Positions 9,502 to 18,089 of a stretch of 64,000 nt of DNA are shown here, piece by piece. This DNA comes from Limnobacter sp. 130. GTDB lineage: Bacteria; Pseudomonadota; Gammaproteobacteria; Burkholderiales; Burkholderiaceae_B. Both the position numbers and the translations under genes were made by a program. The notes under the pieces were generated by a model. That model ran no database searches. It worked only from the letters and a program-made list of their open reading frames with translations, and was not told the origin of the DNA. Position 1 is the stretch's first letter; every line of letters starts with the position of its first letter. Location: positions 174,732-238,731 of the forward strand of contig NZ_LR732331.1 of the NCBI RefSeq assembly GCF_902506325.1, given 5' to 3'.

Positions 9502-11266
9502 CCTTCAATGCCCAAGCCTTGATGGTTTGTCCTTGTTTGAAACCGAACAGCTTGTTGCCGCCAATTGCCACTGCCAAATATTGCTTGCCATTCACCTCGT
9601 AGCTAACCGGTGGTGCGTTTACACCGGCCGGGTTGGCCTGTTCCCAAACGCGTTTGCCCGTGTTTGAATTCAGTGCAAAAAATTCGCCACTGCCTTCACC
9701 AGAAAAAACCAGACCTGTCTTGGTGCTTAAAACGCCGCCAATCAGGGGGGCCTTTACCTTGTGTTGCCACAGCAGTTTGCCAGTGTCCAGATGAAGGGCT
9801 GAAAGCAGGCCGTATTTTTCTCCGTCCTCGATGGGCGACATGGATGAATATTTCAAAGCCGGTTTGTTGCCCTTGGCTTTCAGTTCATGCAATTGATATT
9901 TCACTGGCCAGTGAATGCCTGCGATGAACACCATGCGGCGTTGTTCATCCACTGAAACTGGCGACCAGTTTGAACCACCAATGACACCGGGATAGATCAC
10001 ATTGCCTTGTTCGCTGGGCAGGGTAAACATATTGTGTTGTGGCACGAAGGCTTCGCTTTTGAACAACAGTGCGCCGGTGATTCGGTTGTGTACATAAAAC
10101 CAACCTGTTTTTCCAGCTTGGCCCACAGCCTGCACGGCTTGGCCCTGATGCCGTACCTTGAACAAAACGGGTGGGCTTGCCACATCGTAGCCCCACATGT
10201 CGTGAGGAACTTGTTGGTAGTGCCACTTCAATTCGCCAGTGCGAATATCGAGCGCAACAAGCGATGCGGTGTACAGGTTATCGCCCGGCCTTGACGAGCC
10301 TTCCATTTGGGGAGAAGGGTTGCCCGTACCAAAATAGAGCATGCCGTTTTCTCGATCTATGGCTGGGGTGCTCCACGCTGAGCCGCCACCAAACTGCCAT
10401 GCATCCGGGTACTTTGAAACGTCTGCTTTTTCCTGATCAATATCACGAGGCAGCACCACACCATCTCGTGTTTTCCGGGTGAATGTGCCTTCCCAACCTT
10501 TCTCGGGCACGGTGTCGAATTTCCAGGCCTGTGCACCCGTGTTGATGTCGTATGCCGCCATGAAACCGCGCCGACCGTAATTGCCTGCAATGCCCACGAC
10601 TGAACCCAGCGGGGCGTCGGGGTCGGGTGAATCCAGGTGCAGGCCATAGCCCACACCTGTAATGCCCACAATGACTTTGCCATCAAACACCATGGGCGCC
10701 ATGTTGATGCCCGCGCCCGAGGTTCCGGACACCTCGAGTTTTCCATCCTGTGTATTCAGTTGTGAACCCAGAGCGCTGGCATCTTCCCGTACACCTTGAT
10801 CGCCCTTGGTGACATCAATGTCCCACAACTTGGTGCCATTTTCCGCATCCAGGGCCAGCAAGCGAGAGTCGACAGTGCCCATGAACACTTTTCCATCGCT
10901 GACCGCCACACCCCGGTTGGCAGGGCCGCAGCACATGGGGCGGTCTTTGATGCGGTCGTGGGTGTAGCGCCACAGCAGCTTGCCGGTGTCGGCTTTCAAG
11001 GCCACCACATGGTTAAACGGCAGCGACACATACATCACCCCATTGACCACAATGGGCGTGGCTTGAAAACTGGAGGATATCCCGGTGTCAAATTCCCAGG
11101 CCGTGTCCAGTTGTGCAACGTTGTCGGGCGCAATTTGAGTTGATGGGCTGTGCCGTTGGTGATTCCAGTTACCACCAAATACAGGCCATTCTGTGTCTGG
11201 GTTGGCCAGTGCAGTTGCACAAACTGACATGGAAATGGCGGTGGCGAATAAGTAAGGCAGCGTCAT
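9494..11266 (-). CDS. PQQ-dependent dehydrogenase, diverged active site
   Basis: A 590-residue periplasmic quinoprotein with a signal peptide ending near ALA at residues 19-21 and repeated tryptophan-docking propeller blades. It keeps the vicinal disulfide (Cys112-Cys113) that stacks on PQQ and the metal-ligand Asn (about 316). It differs at the active site: the position of the catalytic Asp in WDxx is Gly (W358-G359-Y360-D361), and the Glu metal ligand appears to be Asn. Substrate is therefore unclear, and it is not a standard methanol/ethanol dehydrogenase. No c-type heme motif is present, so electrons must leave via a separate carrier. I start at the ATG at 11266; an upstream TTG would break the signal peptide. 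Confidence 0.85.
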   Translation of the reverse strand: MTLPYLFATAISMSVCATALANPDTEWPVFGGNWNHQRHSPSTQIAPDNVAQLDTAWEFDTGISSSFQATPIVVNGVMYVSLPFNHVVALKADTGKLLWRYTHDRIKDRPMCCGPANRGVAVSDGKVFMGTVDSRLLALDAENGTKLWDIDVTKGDQGVREDASALGSQLNTQDGKLEVSGTSGAGINMAPMVFDGKVIVGITGVGYGLHLDSPDPDAPLGSVVGIAGNYGRRGFMAAYDINTGAQAWKFDTVPEKGWEGTFTRKTRDGVVLPRDIDQEKADVSKYPDAWQFGGGSAWSTPAIDRENGMLYFGTGNPSPQMEGSSRPGDNLYTASLVALDIRTGELKWHYQQVPHDMWGYDVASPPVLFKVRHQGQAVQAVGQAGKTGWFYVHNRITGALLFKSEAFVPQHNMFTLPSEQGNVIYPGVIGGSNWSPVSVDEQRRMVFIAGIHWPVKYQLHELKAKGNKPALKYSSMSPIEDGEKYGLLSALHLDTGKLLWQHKVKAPLIGGVLSTKTGLVFSGEGSGEFFALNSNTGKRVWEQANPAGVNAPPVSYEVNGKQYLAVAIGGNKLFGFKQGQTIKAWALKAK

Positions 11267-11349
11267 GATTGCAGTATTTGAATTAAGCGTGCTGGAAACA
11301 CAAGCAAGGATCAATCCATTGTGACTGTTGCAAAGTGAAGCACATGACG

Positions 11350-11364
11350 CGTCACAAAAGTGTC
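11350..11364. promoter_or_regulatory. possible activator-binding motif near the diverged PQQ dehydrogenase
   Basis: CGTCACAAAAGTGTC matches at 13 of 15 bases the TGTCACAAAACTGTC motif found upstream of the PQQ alcohol dehydrogenase (19148-19162) and the porin (30708-30722). It lies about 85 bases upstream of the dehydrogenase start. I could not find a convincing sigma-54 -24/-12 element between them, so control of this gene by the same activator is only suggested. Confidence 0.35.
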
Positions 11365-11424
11365 ATCCAACGCAGACGCGCTTGCGTGTATATTTCGCGT
11401 ACCCGAGTTTATTGGTAAATGATC

Positions 11425-11583
11425 ATGAAGCAACAACTTGAGCTGTTGAAAGAAATTGAACACAAGCTTGAAGAACTCAGCAAAGACAAAGACCTGAAAG
11501 AAAAGCGGCCCCTGGAAGTAAAAGAGGTCAAGGGTTTGCGTTTGGTGGTGTCGTCAATTATTCGCCGCATGGCGGCGAGCTGA
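11425..11583 (+). CDS. small hypothetical protein (52 residues)
   Basis: A short open frame in the gap between two minus-strand genes. The protein is highly charged: an N-terminal Lys/Glu-rich stretch predicted as an amphipathic helix or coiled coil, then a basic end with SSIIRRMAAS. An in-frame ATG two codons upstream (11419) is an alternative start. No family is recognised. The composition looks protein-like rather than random, and the gap is otherwise unexplained, but there is no clear ribosome-binding site. Confidence 0.45.
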   Translation: MKQQLELLKEIEHKLEELSKDKDLKEKRPLEVKEVKGLRLVVSSIIRRMAAS

Positions 11584-11602
11584 TCAAAGCAGATTCACAG
11601 CC

Positions 11603-12823
11603 TTACTGATACACCCGCAATTTTTTTGCAATCAACAAAGCGGCCAGGTTGAATGTAATCGCAATCACACTGCACCACCAAAAATTTTCAATCAAACCCT
11701 CGGCATTGCGCGAAATGACAACACCGCCAATCAGCGCAGCCAACCCCATTGCAGCAGACTGCATGGATGAATTCAGTGTCATGAAGGTGCCACGGTTTTT
11801 TGGGTTGCCTGCAGCGCTGACCAAGGCCATGCCGGGAATCATCCTGCCGCTGACAAACACGAAAAAACAGGTGGTGATCACCAGAATGACCGCCATGCTC
11901 ATGCCCTCGGTCAGCGTGATCAGCGCCATGGGAACCACCGCAATGCCTGCAATGATTTGCAGCATTTTCAACTTGCCGATTCGATCACTCAACTTGCCGA
12001 TGATTTGCGCACTGAACAGCGTGGCTGCACCACCTGCCAGATAAATTAGCGGAATGTCGGACGGCGACAGACCCGCGTTGATCTGCATGTAAATCGTGAT
12101 GTACGGAATAATTGAAAAACCGGCAAAGATCATGCAGAACGAAAAGCAAAATGCCCGCAAGTGATTGGTGTCGCGAAGCACTTGGGCAATGCCCTGCAAC
12201 GGCCCTGTTTCGCCACGCGAATGCAAATGCCCCTGCAGGGTGGGAATGACATACCAGCCTGCCACCACAAGCAAGAAACTGATGCCTGCGATACCGAAGA
12301 ATGGTGTGTGCCAGTCGGAGTTGGCCGCCACATACAAACCAAGCGGCACACCCATGACTGTGGACACCGAGAAGGAGGTCATGATGACGCCCATGGCTTT
12401 GCCCCGTCGGGCAAAGGGCACCACATCGGCCACGATTGTTTGAATCATTGCAGACAAAATACCGCCAAACAAGCCGGCTGCAATGCGCGCGCTCATCAGC
12501 GTTTCGTAGGTGGGTGCCAAGCCGCACGCCAACGTGGCTGCCGCAAACAGCACATACAGGATCAATAACAAGCGGCGCCGTTCGAACCGGTCAATGTACA
12601 GCGAGGCCACAAGGCCAGAGGCCCCTGCAGCGAAAGTGTAGGCCGACACCAGCAAACCGAACTTGGCATCGGAGATTGAAAACGCTGCGGTGAGCTGTGG
12701 GCCCAGCGGCATCATGATCATGAAATCAAGAATGTGAGTGAACTGAATACCCGCAAGGATCAGCAGCAGCGCCCATTCCCGCTGGGATGTCATTGTCACT
12801 TGGCTTGCTGCTTGGGTATTCAT
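11603..12823 (-). CDS. MFS transporter
   Basis: A 406-residue inner-membrane protein with twelve predicted helices. It has the MFS motif-A region between helices 2 and 3 (YIDRFERRRLL) and the second-half repeat. The arrangement resembles the AraJ/sugar-efflux and drug:proton antiporter branch of MFS. Substrate cannot be read from sequence. It lies about 60 bases downstream of the AEC carrier on the same strand and may share its transcript, which would make it part of a dicarboxylate-related unit, but the gap is large enough for separate expression. Confidence 0.85.
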   Translation of the reverse strand: MNTQAASQVTMTSQREWALLLILAGIQFTHILDFMIMMPLGPQLTAAFSISDAKFGLLVSAYTFAAGASGLVASLYIDRFERRRLLLILYVLFAAATLACGLAPTYETLMSARIAAGLFGGILSAMIQTIVADVVPFARRGKAMGVIMTSFSVSTVMGVPLGLYVAANSDWHTPFFGIAGISFLLVVAGWYVIPTLQGHLHSRGETGPLQGIAQVLRDTNHLRAFCFSFCMIFAGFSIIPYITIYMQINAGLSPSDIPLIYLAGGAATLFSAQIIGKLSDRIGKLKMLQIIAGIAVVPMALITLTEGMSMAVILVITTCFFVFVSGRMIPGMALVSAAGNPKNRGTFMTLNSSMQSAAMGLAALIGGVVISRNAEGLIENFWWCSVIAITFNLAALLIAKKLRVYQ

Positions 12824-12884
12824 GTACTGCTACCTGTGGATTGAATTGTTTTTCTGGAATTCATTCCGAGTTTAACGTGTGAAT

Positions 12885-13829
12885 TTAGTGCCCTAGCGCG
12901 GTGAGCGTGTAAATACCCAAAGTCATGGTTCCGATGGACACCAGGGTGGTCAGGGCGATGATGTTCGCGGCCAGTTTGCCGTCACCCCCAGCAGCCACGG
13001 CCATGGCAAAGCTGGCTGCCGCAGTTGGGCTTGAAAAGAACATCCACAAAATAATGAGATCCCGCCCTTGAATGCCGATGACCCATGCCGCAGTGCAGGC
13101 CAGCACGGGCAAAATTGCAATTTTGATTGCGCTGGATTGCAGGGCTGACATGCCAGAAGCTTTGACCCCGGCCAGTGAAAGAGTGCCACCCACGCAGATG
13201 AGTGCCAGTGGCAAAGTGAGACCGGCAAAGTACTCGCCCGATTTCAATAGCCACTGCGGTATGTACAGTTTCACCGCGCTGGCCAACATGCCCAGCACCA
13301 CAGCAATAATAAGGGGGTTTTTCAACAACTCTTTGCCCACTGACGCGGGGCTGAATTTCAGGGTGGGGCTGTAGACAGAGAGAATCAGCACTGACAGCAC
13401 ATTGAACAAGAGAATGGTAAAACCAACCAGTACGCCGCCCACCGATAGCCCATAGGCACCATAGTAGCTTGCCACCAAGGCGAAGCTGACGACACCACAA
13501 TTGCCCCGAAAAGCCCCTTGTACAAATACGCCCCTTTGGCTGTATGGAATAGCTTGGGTGGCCCACCACCAACTGGCTAAAAACCCCACCACCGTGGCAG
13601 CACACAGAAAAATGACCAGGGTGGCATTGAATGCACTTTGCAAGTCAGCCTGCCAGATCGACAGAAAGAACAGCGTGGGCATGGTGGCTTTGTAGGTTAG
13701 CGTTGATGCTGTTTGAATGAAGGAATCGTTGATCAGATTGACCTTGCGCAGCACCAACCCCATGAAGACCATTGCAAACACGGGGGCGGTGACTCCCAGA
13801 ATTTCCGAGAGTACGTTGAATTGATTCAT
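12885..13829 (-). CDS. AEC family transporter (auxin efflux carrier type)
   Basis: A 314-residue membrane protein of ten predicted helices in two five-helix halves, the AEC layout, as in bacterial malonate and malate carriers such as MleP or MdcF. It starts 12 bases downstream of the tartrate/malate-type dehydrogenase gene, so the two form an operon. The likely cargo is the dehydrogenase substrate or a related dicarboxylate; direction of transport is not evident. No unusual features are seen. Confidence 0.85.
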   Translation of the reverse strand: MNQFNVLSEILGVTAPVFAMVFMGLVLRKVNLINDSFIQTASTLTYKATMPTLFFLSIWQADLQSAFNATLVIFLCAATVVGFLASWWWATQAIPYSQRGVFVQGAFRGNCGVVSFALVASYYGAYGLSVGGVLVGFTILLFNVLSVLILSVYSPTLKFSPASVGKELLKNPLIIAVVLGMLASAVKLYIPQWLLKSGEYFAGLTLPLALICVGGTLSLAGVKASGMSALQSSAIKIAILPVLACTAAWVIGIQGRDLIILWMFFSSPTAAASFAMAVAAGGDGKLAANIIALTTLVSIGTMTLGIYTLTALGH

Positions 13830-13841
13830 GTGATCAGATTT

Positions 13842-14921
13842 TTACTGAATGCACTCCGCAATTGCTTTGCCCACATCAGACGTGGTGGCAGTGCCGCCCA
13901 TGTCCGGTGTGCGGGGACCTTCCACCAGCACGGTTTCGATAGCTTTCAGGATTGAATCGTGGGCTGCCTTGAATTTGGGGTCGCCCTGACCGATGGAGTC
14001 AAGCATCATAGCACCCGACCAGATCATGGCGATGGGATTGGAAATGTTCTTGCCGTAAATGTCTGGTGCGGAACCGTGCACCGGTTCGAACAGGGAGGGA
14101 AATGTGCCTTCCGGATTCAGGTTGGCCGAGGGTGCAATGCCGATGGTGCCTGTGCAGGCAGGTCCCAGGTCGGAGAGAATGTCGCCGAACAGGTTGGATG
14201 CGACCACCACATCAAAACGTTCCGGGCTAAGCACAAAGCGCGCAGCAAGAATGTCCACGTGGTATTTGTCCCAATGCACATCGGGGTACTGTTTGCCCAT
14301 GGATTCCACACGTTCGTCCCAGTAGGGCATGCTGATCGCAATGCCATTGGATTTTGTGGCCGACGTCAGGTGCTTTTTGGGGCGGCTTTGCGCCAGATCA
14401 AAAGCGTACTTTAGAATTCGGTCAGTGCCCTTGCGGGTGAATACGGCTTCCTGAAGAACCACCTCGCGTTCAGTGCCTTCAAACATGCGGCCGCCCACAG
14501 ACGAATATTCACCTTCCGTGTTTTCCCGAACCACGTAGAAGTCAATGTCGCCCACTTTCTTGTTGGCCAGCGGACAGGGGATGCCTGGCATCAGCCGCAC
14601 TGGGCGCAGGTTCACATACTGATCGAATTCGCGACGGAATTTCAACAAGGAACCCCACAGGGAAATGTGGTCGGGCACTTTGTCGGGCCAACCCACAGCA
14701 CCGAAGTACAGGGCGTCGAAGTTCACAAGTTGATCGAACCAGTCGCTTGGCATCATTTGGCCGTGTTTCAGGTAGTAGTCACAGTGTGCCCAGTCGAAGT
14801 GGGTGAATTGAAGGTCAAGATTGTAGTGGCGTGCAGCTGCTTCCAGCACGCGCAGGCCTTCTGGGGTTACTTCGTTGCCAATGCCATCGCCAGCCAGTAC
14901 CGCAATTTTTCGGGTGTTCAT
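13842..14921 (-). CDS. tartrate/D-malate-type dehydrogenase (isocitrate/isopropylmalate dehydrogenase family)
   Basis: A 359-residue cytosolic NAD-dependent beta-decarboxylating dehydrogenase. The start GDGIGNEVTPEG, the LRP segment, VVRENTEGEYSSVGGR with the substrate-contacting Arg/Glu region, and DILSDLGPACTGTIGIAPSAN are family hallmarks. The WPD...HISLWGSLLKFRREFDQYVNLRP segment is characteristic of tartrate dehydrogenases rather than LeuB. Products would be oxaloglycolate from tartrate or pyruvate from D-malate. The ATG at 14921 is preferred over one two codons upstream. Co-transcribed with an AEC carrier and divergent from a LysR regulator, the usual layout for an inducible dicarboxylate pathway. 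Confidence 0.88.
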   Translation of the reverse strand: MNTRKIAVLAGDGIGNEVTPEGLRVLEAAARHYNLDLQFTHFDWAHCDYYLKHGQMMPSDWFDQLVNFDALYFGAVGWPDKVPDHISLWGSLLKFRREFDQYVNLRPVRLMPGIPCPLANKKVGDIDFYVVRENTEGEYSSVGGRMFEGTEREVVLQEAVFTRKGTDRILKYAFDLAQSRPKKHLTSATKSNGIAISMPYWDERVESMGKQYPDVHWDKYHVDILAARFVLSPERFDVVVASNLFGDILSDLGPACTGTIGIAPSANLNPEGTFPSLFEPVHGSAPDIYGKNISNPIAMIWSGAMMLDSIGQGDPKFKAAHDSILKAIETVLVEGPRTPDMGGTATTSDVGKAIAECIQ

Positions 14922-14966
14922 GAGCATTCCTGATTGAATGTTGGGTTGAAGACTTGATTGTATTGC

Positions 14967-14982
14967 TTAACTGTAAAGTTGA
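14967..14982. promoter_or_regulatory. candidate LysR operator in the divergent promoter
   Basis: The imperfect inverted repeat TTAAC-N6-GTTGA lies in a very AT-rich 106-base gap between the dehydrogenase and the divergent LysR gene. LysR proteins usually bind such T-N11-A-type repeats. Placement fits, but the match is short. Confidence 0.35.
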
Positions 14983-15027
14983 TAATGCTGTTATAAGTTA
15001 AAACATATTCAATTATTAGGTTAATAA

Positions 15028-15942
15028 ATGAAGTCAAAACCGCCCTCTCTGGAAGAGCTGGATCTGATGCTCGCATTGTGCCGGCATGGGTCACTGTCAG
15101 CCTGTGCACGGGAAATGGGGGTGTCAACCGCCTACATCAGCAAGCGACTTGCACAGCTAGAACAGCGCTTGGGGTTGAAGTTGTTTCACCGAACAACTCG
15201 CCGTTTGTCATTGACTGAAGTGGGGGAAACCTGCGTGGAGTGGGGGCAGCGGGTGCTTGATACTTCACGGGATTTGATGGATGCCCTCTCGGCTGAGCGA
15301 TCCATCCCAAGGGGGTTGTTGCGGGTGTGCTCAAGCTCGGGATATGGTCGGTCGCGGGTGGCGCCTGTCCTGTCTGAACTGGTCAAGCAGTATGTCGAGC
15401 TGGAAGTCGAGTTGGAGCTGATTGACCGCCCTGTTGATTTGCTCATCGAAGGGTTTCACCTCGACATTCGGCTTGGGGAAGTGACGGAGCCTGGTTTGAT
15501 TTGCCGCCGCATTGCAGGCAACCAACGCATTCTTTGCGCCAGCCCGGCCTATTTGCAACAGGCACCTGTGTTGCATGAACTGGCTGATCTGCAGAATCAC
15601 CAATGCCTTGTGATTCGCGAGCGCGATCAGCAGCCGGGGCGCTGGGTGCTGCAGGGACCACACGGAGAGGAAATCGTGCGGGTGCGCGGAGCCTTGTCGT
15701 CGAACAACGGCGAGTCTGTTCGACAATGGATTGTAGATGGTCATGGTGTGGGCTTGCGCAGCGCGTGGGATGTGGCCCCTTATTTGCGCAACAGGAAGTT
15801 GGTTCGCGTGTTGCCGCAGTATTGTCAGGACGCCAATGTCTATGCGGTGTACCCATCGCGTTTGGCCAGTTCGGCGCGCTTGCGGGTGTGTGTTGAGTTT
15901 CTGGCAGATCGATTGCGATGCCGTTCGGCAATGACTTGCTGA
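15028..15942 (+). CDS. LysR-type transcriptional regulator
   Basis: A 304-residue regulator with an N-terminal winged helix-turn-helix (residues about 8-67, GSLSACAREMGVSTAYISKRLAQLE) and a C-terminal substrate-binding fold (about 95-295). Its sequence is typical of the large DmlR/AaeR-like subgroup. It is divergent from the tartrate/malate dehydrogenase-AEC operon across a short AT-rich gap, so it most likely activates that operon in response to its substrate. Full length for the family, with nothing missing. Confidence 0.9.
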   Translation: MKSKPPSLEELDLMLALCRHGSLSACAREMGVSTAYISKRLAQLEQRLGLKLFHRTTRRLSLTEVGETCVEWGQRVLDTSRDLMDALSAERSIPRGLLRVCSSSGYGRSRVAPVLSELVKQYVELEVELELIDRPVDLLIEGFHLDIRLGEVTEPGLICRRIAGNQRILCASPAYLQQAPVLHELADLQNHQCLVIRERDQQPGRWVLQGPHGEEIVRVRGALSSNNGESVRQWIVDGHGVGLRSAWDVAPYLRNRKLVRVLPQYCQDANVYAVYPSRLASSARLRVCVEFLADRLRCRSAMTC

Positions 15943-16094
15943 GCGCAGGCGCCCGCGGCGAGGCTGCACCCATTGCGGTATTGCTAGCGGAATCCATGGG
16001 GTCTAGGGTAGAACCGCAAGCCGTTAAATTATGCAAAACTTTACATAATTTTGTTGCGCTGCACAGTTTTGACACACCAAAATGAGGGGGGTAT

Positions 16095-17171
16095 TTACCT
16101 CTCCTGAATTTCATTCAGGAACACTTCCAGTGCCTGTGTTTTTCCCAAGCGTGTAGCCCGGTAGCCAGCAGACCCCTCGACTTGGGCCGACACTTCCGCA
16201 CTGCGCAACCAGGGCAGCAAAATATCCATGGCGGGGTGATGCAAATCGCTGTTGTGCAACACCAGAAAATAGCGCTCTTTGGACACTGACGTGAATTGCA
16301 GGCCGTAGTGGTCGGCCGCAGCACGAATGCCCAGGCCCAAATCACCATGGCCTGCGGCAATGGTGCAGGCCACTGCCAGGTGTGAGTTTTCTTCGTGAAA
16401 AAAACCAGGCAGATTTTCGGCCTTCAAGCCAGCTTTGGTGATCAGTGCATCCAGTTGGTGGTGAGTTGACGAGGCCGAGTTGCGATTAACCAATAAAGCG
16501 CGCCGTTGGGCCACATCTTCCAGGGTAGGTGGTGTGGCGGCAGGGCGGCTGATCCAGCCAAGGTCCCGCTCAAAGAGCTCAATCACACTCAGGTTGGAAC
16601 CGCGCAACCATCGGCGCATGATTTGATGAACATGAGAATGTTCATCAAGACCCACAGGCAAGTGGCAGCCAGCCACGCGCACCTCGCCCCGGTGCAAGGC
16701 CGAAAGTGCCGCAATGCTGCCAGACCACCGAAGCGACAGTTGCAGTTTTTTGTACAAGGCGGTGTTCTGAAACAGGTTTTGCAACACCGGGTCGTCGCTT
16801 AACGCAAGGCTGATCCAGGGTTTGTTCTGATCCGCATCCAGCCACTCGGCATTCAGTTGTTCGCCCACGGTGCCCAGGTCGGGTGCCACGCGAACATTGC
16901 CCTGTTCAACCATCCAGATCAGTTTGTGCCCGAATCGAGTCAGGCATGCGCCTGCTCGCCCATGTGTGGCCACCAGTTCTTCACCCAGCATTTGGTTGTA
17001 TTGCTGAATTTGCGACCATAAGGTACGGTAAGAAACACCCAGTGCTTTGCAGGCCAGGGAAATCGAACCCGCGGAGTCGATCGTTTTCAGGGTGTTCAAC
17101 ATGCGTTGATCCAGTTCAACAAACTGACCGTCGTCTTTCTTCCAGCGTGCAGATATTTTTAAATTGAGCAT
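16095..17171 (-). CDS. ModE-like regulator with a periplasmic-binding-protein-type sensor domain
   Basis: A 358-residue protein. Residues about 15-85 form a ModE/LysR-like winged helix (LDQRMLNTLKTIDSAGSISLACKALGVSYRTLW). About 130-345 resemble a binding-protein-like domain instead of the Mop-type molybdate domains of classical ModE. Such fusions are annotated as helix-turn-helix regulators with a PBP-like domain, and in some bacteria they respond to tungstate or molybdate. That ligand is only inferred here, supported by the tungsten enzyme operon at 35 kb. It is divergent from the SoxYZ-like gene. The ATG at 17171 is chosen because it starts the domain; the frame upstream is unrelated sequence. 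Confidence 0.8.
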   Translation of the reverse strand: MLNLKISARWKKDDGQFVELDQRMLNTLKTIDSAGSISLACKALGVSYRTLWSQIQQYNQMLGEELVATHGRAGACLTRFGHKLIWMVEQGNVRVAPDLGTVGEQLNAEWLDADQNKPWISLALSDDPVLQNLFQNTALYKKLQLSLRWSGSIAALSALHRGEVRVAGCHLPVGLDEHSHVHQIMRRWLRGSNLSVIELFERDLGWISRPAATPPTLEDVAQRRALLVNRNSASSTHHQLDALITKAGLKAENLPGFFHEENSHLAVACTIAAGHGDLGLGIRAAADHYGLQFTSVSKERYFLVLHNSDLHHPAMDILLPWLRSAEVSAQVEGSAGYRATRLGKTQALEVFLNEIQER

Positions 17172-17181
17172 TTGTGGATAC

Positions 17182-17196
17182 GGGCATGTCGATTGC
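17182..17196 (+). promoter_or_regulatory. sigma-54 promoter of the SoxYZ-like/relay operon
   Basis: GGGCATGTCGATTGC fits the -24/-12 consensus TGGCAC-N5-TTGC with the invariant GG and GC at the correct spacing; only the first T and the final C of the -24 box differ. It lies about 42 bases upstream of the SoxYZ-like start, giving a short leader. It is one of six such sites in this region. Confidence 0.55.
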
Positions 17197-17237
17197 TTGC
17201 ATTCTGACAGATTACAAAAAGCAGGAGACAGGTAATC

Positions 17238-18089
17238 ATGATGTTCAGAAGTACAAAACAATCGATCAATACACTATGTCCTTTCGGGTTTGTGTTGGCG
17301 GGTATGCTTTTCACCAGCAATTTCTTGGCCAGCCCCAGCATTGCTGCGCCTGTGGAGCTTGGCGAAGTGAAAGGAGATTTGACCGGGGGCGACCCGCTGG
17401 GTTCCATGCAATGGCCCGATTTGAAAGGGCAGTTTTTCGATGCGGGCGCAACAACTGTGTTCGATTCCCGAATCAAGGTCACCGTGCCCTTGTTTGCAGA
17501 AGATGCGATGAATGTACCTGTGTCGTTTGATGCCTCGGCGATAGGAAAGGTGAAAAAAATCGTGGTGCTGGTCGATCGCAATCCAATCCGCAAGGTGCTG
17601 GAGTTCATTCCGGAAAAAGCCAAGCCAGCTTTGAATTTCCGTTTCAAGCTGGAGCAGGCCAGTCCCATTCGTGTGGCTGCACTGGCTGAAAATGGCGTGT
17701 GGCATGTGGGTTATGCATTCATTGAAGCAGCCGGTGGCGGTTGTACGGTGCCGGGTGCAACACGGGCCGATGGCAGCTGGCCGCAAACCTTGAACAAGGT
17801 GGCAGGCAAAATGTTTGATGCCAATCAGTTGCGTGACGATGCCCGTTTGCGCGTGCAGGTATCGCACCCCATGGACACCGGTTTGGTGGCTGGTGTTCCC
17901 GCGTTTTACATTGAAGAAATGATTCTGCAAGACAAGAACAAACAAGTACTGGCCAAGCTGTACCCCTTCGAGCCTGTGTCTGAGAACCCCCTGTTTTCCT
18001 TTGACTTTGACAAAAAGCCGATGGGGCCGATCAGCCTGGTAGGGCGCGACAACAATGGCAACAGGATTGATGCGAAGGTGACGCAATGA
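17238..18089 (+). CDS. quinoprotein dehydrogenase-associated SoxYZ-like carrier
   Basis: A 283-residue exported protein with an N-terminal signal (cleavage near residue 36). It fuses a SoxY-like domain (about 45-165) to a SoxZ-like domain (about 185-283). The SoxY swinging-arm Cys equivalent is seen in GGGCTVPG near residue 172, where it is internal to the fusion. Fusions of this type are known from PQQ-dehydrogenase gene neighbourhoods and are thought to take part in a quinoprotein relay system of unknown chemistry. It overlaps the next gene by ATGA and lies upstream of the PQQ alcohol dehydrogenase. A sigma-54 promoter is predicted just upstream. Confidence 0.87.
   Translation: MMFRSTKQSINTLCPFGFVLAGMLFTSNFLASPSIAAPVELGEVKGDLTGGDPLGSMQWPDLKGQFFDAGATTVFDSRIKVTVPLFAEDAMNVPVSFDASAIGKVKKIVVLVDRNPIRKVLEFIPEKAKPALNFRFKLEQASPIRVAALAENGVWHVGYAFIEAAGGGCTVPGATRADGSWPQTLNKVAGKMFDANQLRDDARLRVQVSHPMDTGLVAGVPAFYIEEMILQDKNKQVLAKLYPFEPVSENPLFSFDFDKKPMGPISLVGRDNNGNRIDAKVTQ

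Noticed and set aside
11330..11350. Sigma-54-like sequence before the diverged PQQ dehydrogenase
   Set aside because: TTTGC is present but the required GG at -24 is missing (TGTGCT instead).
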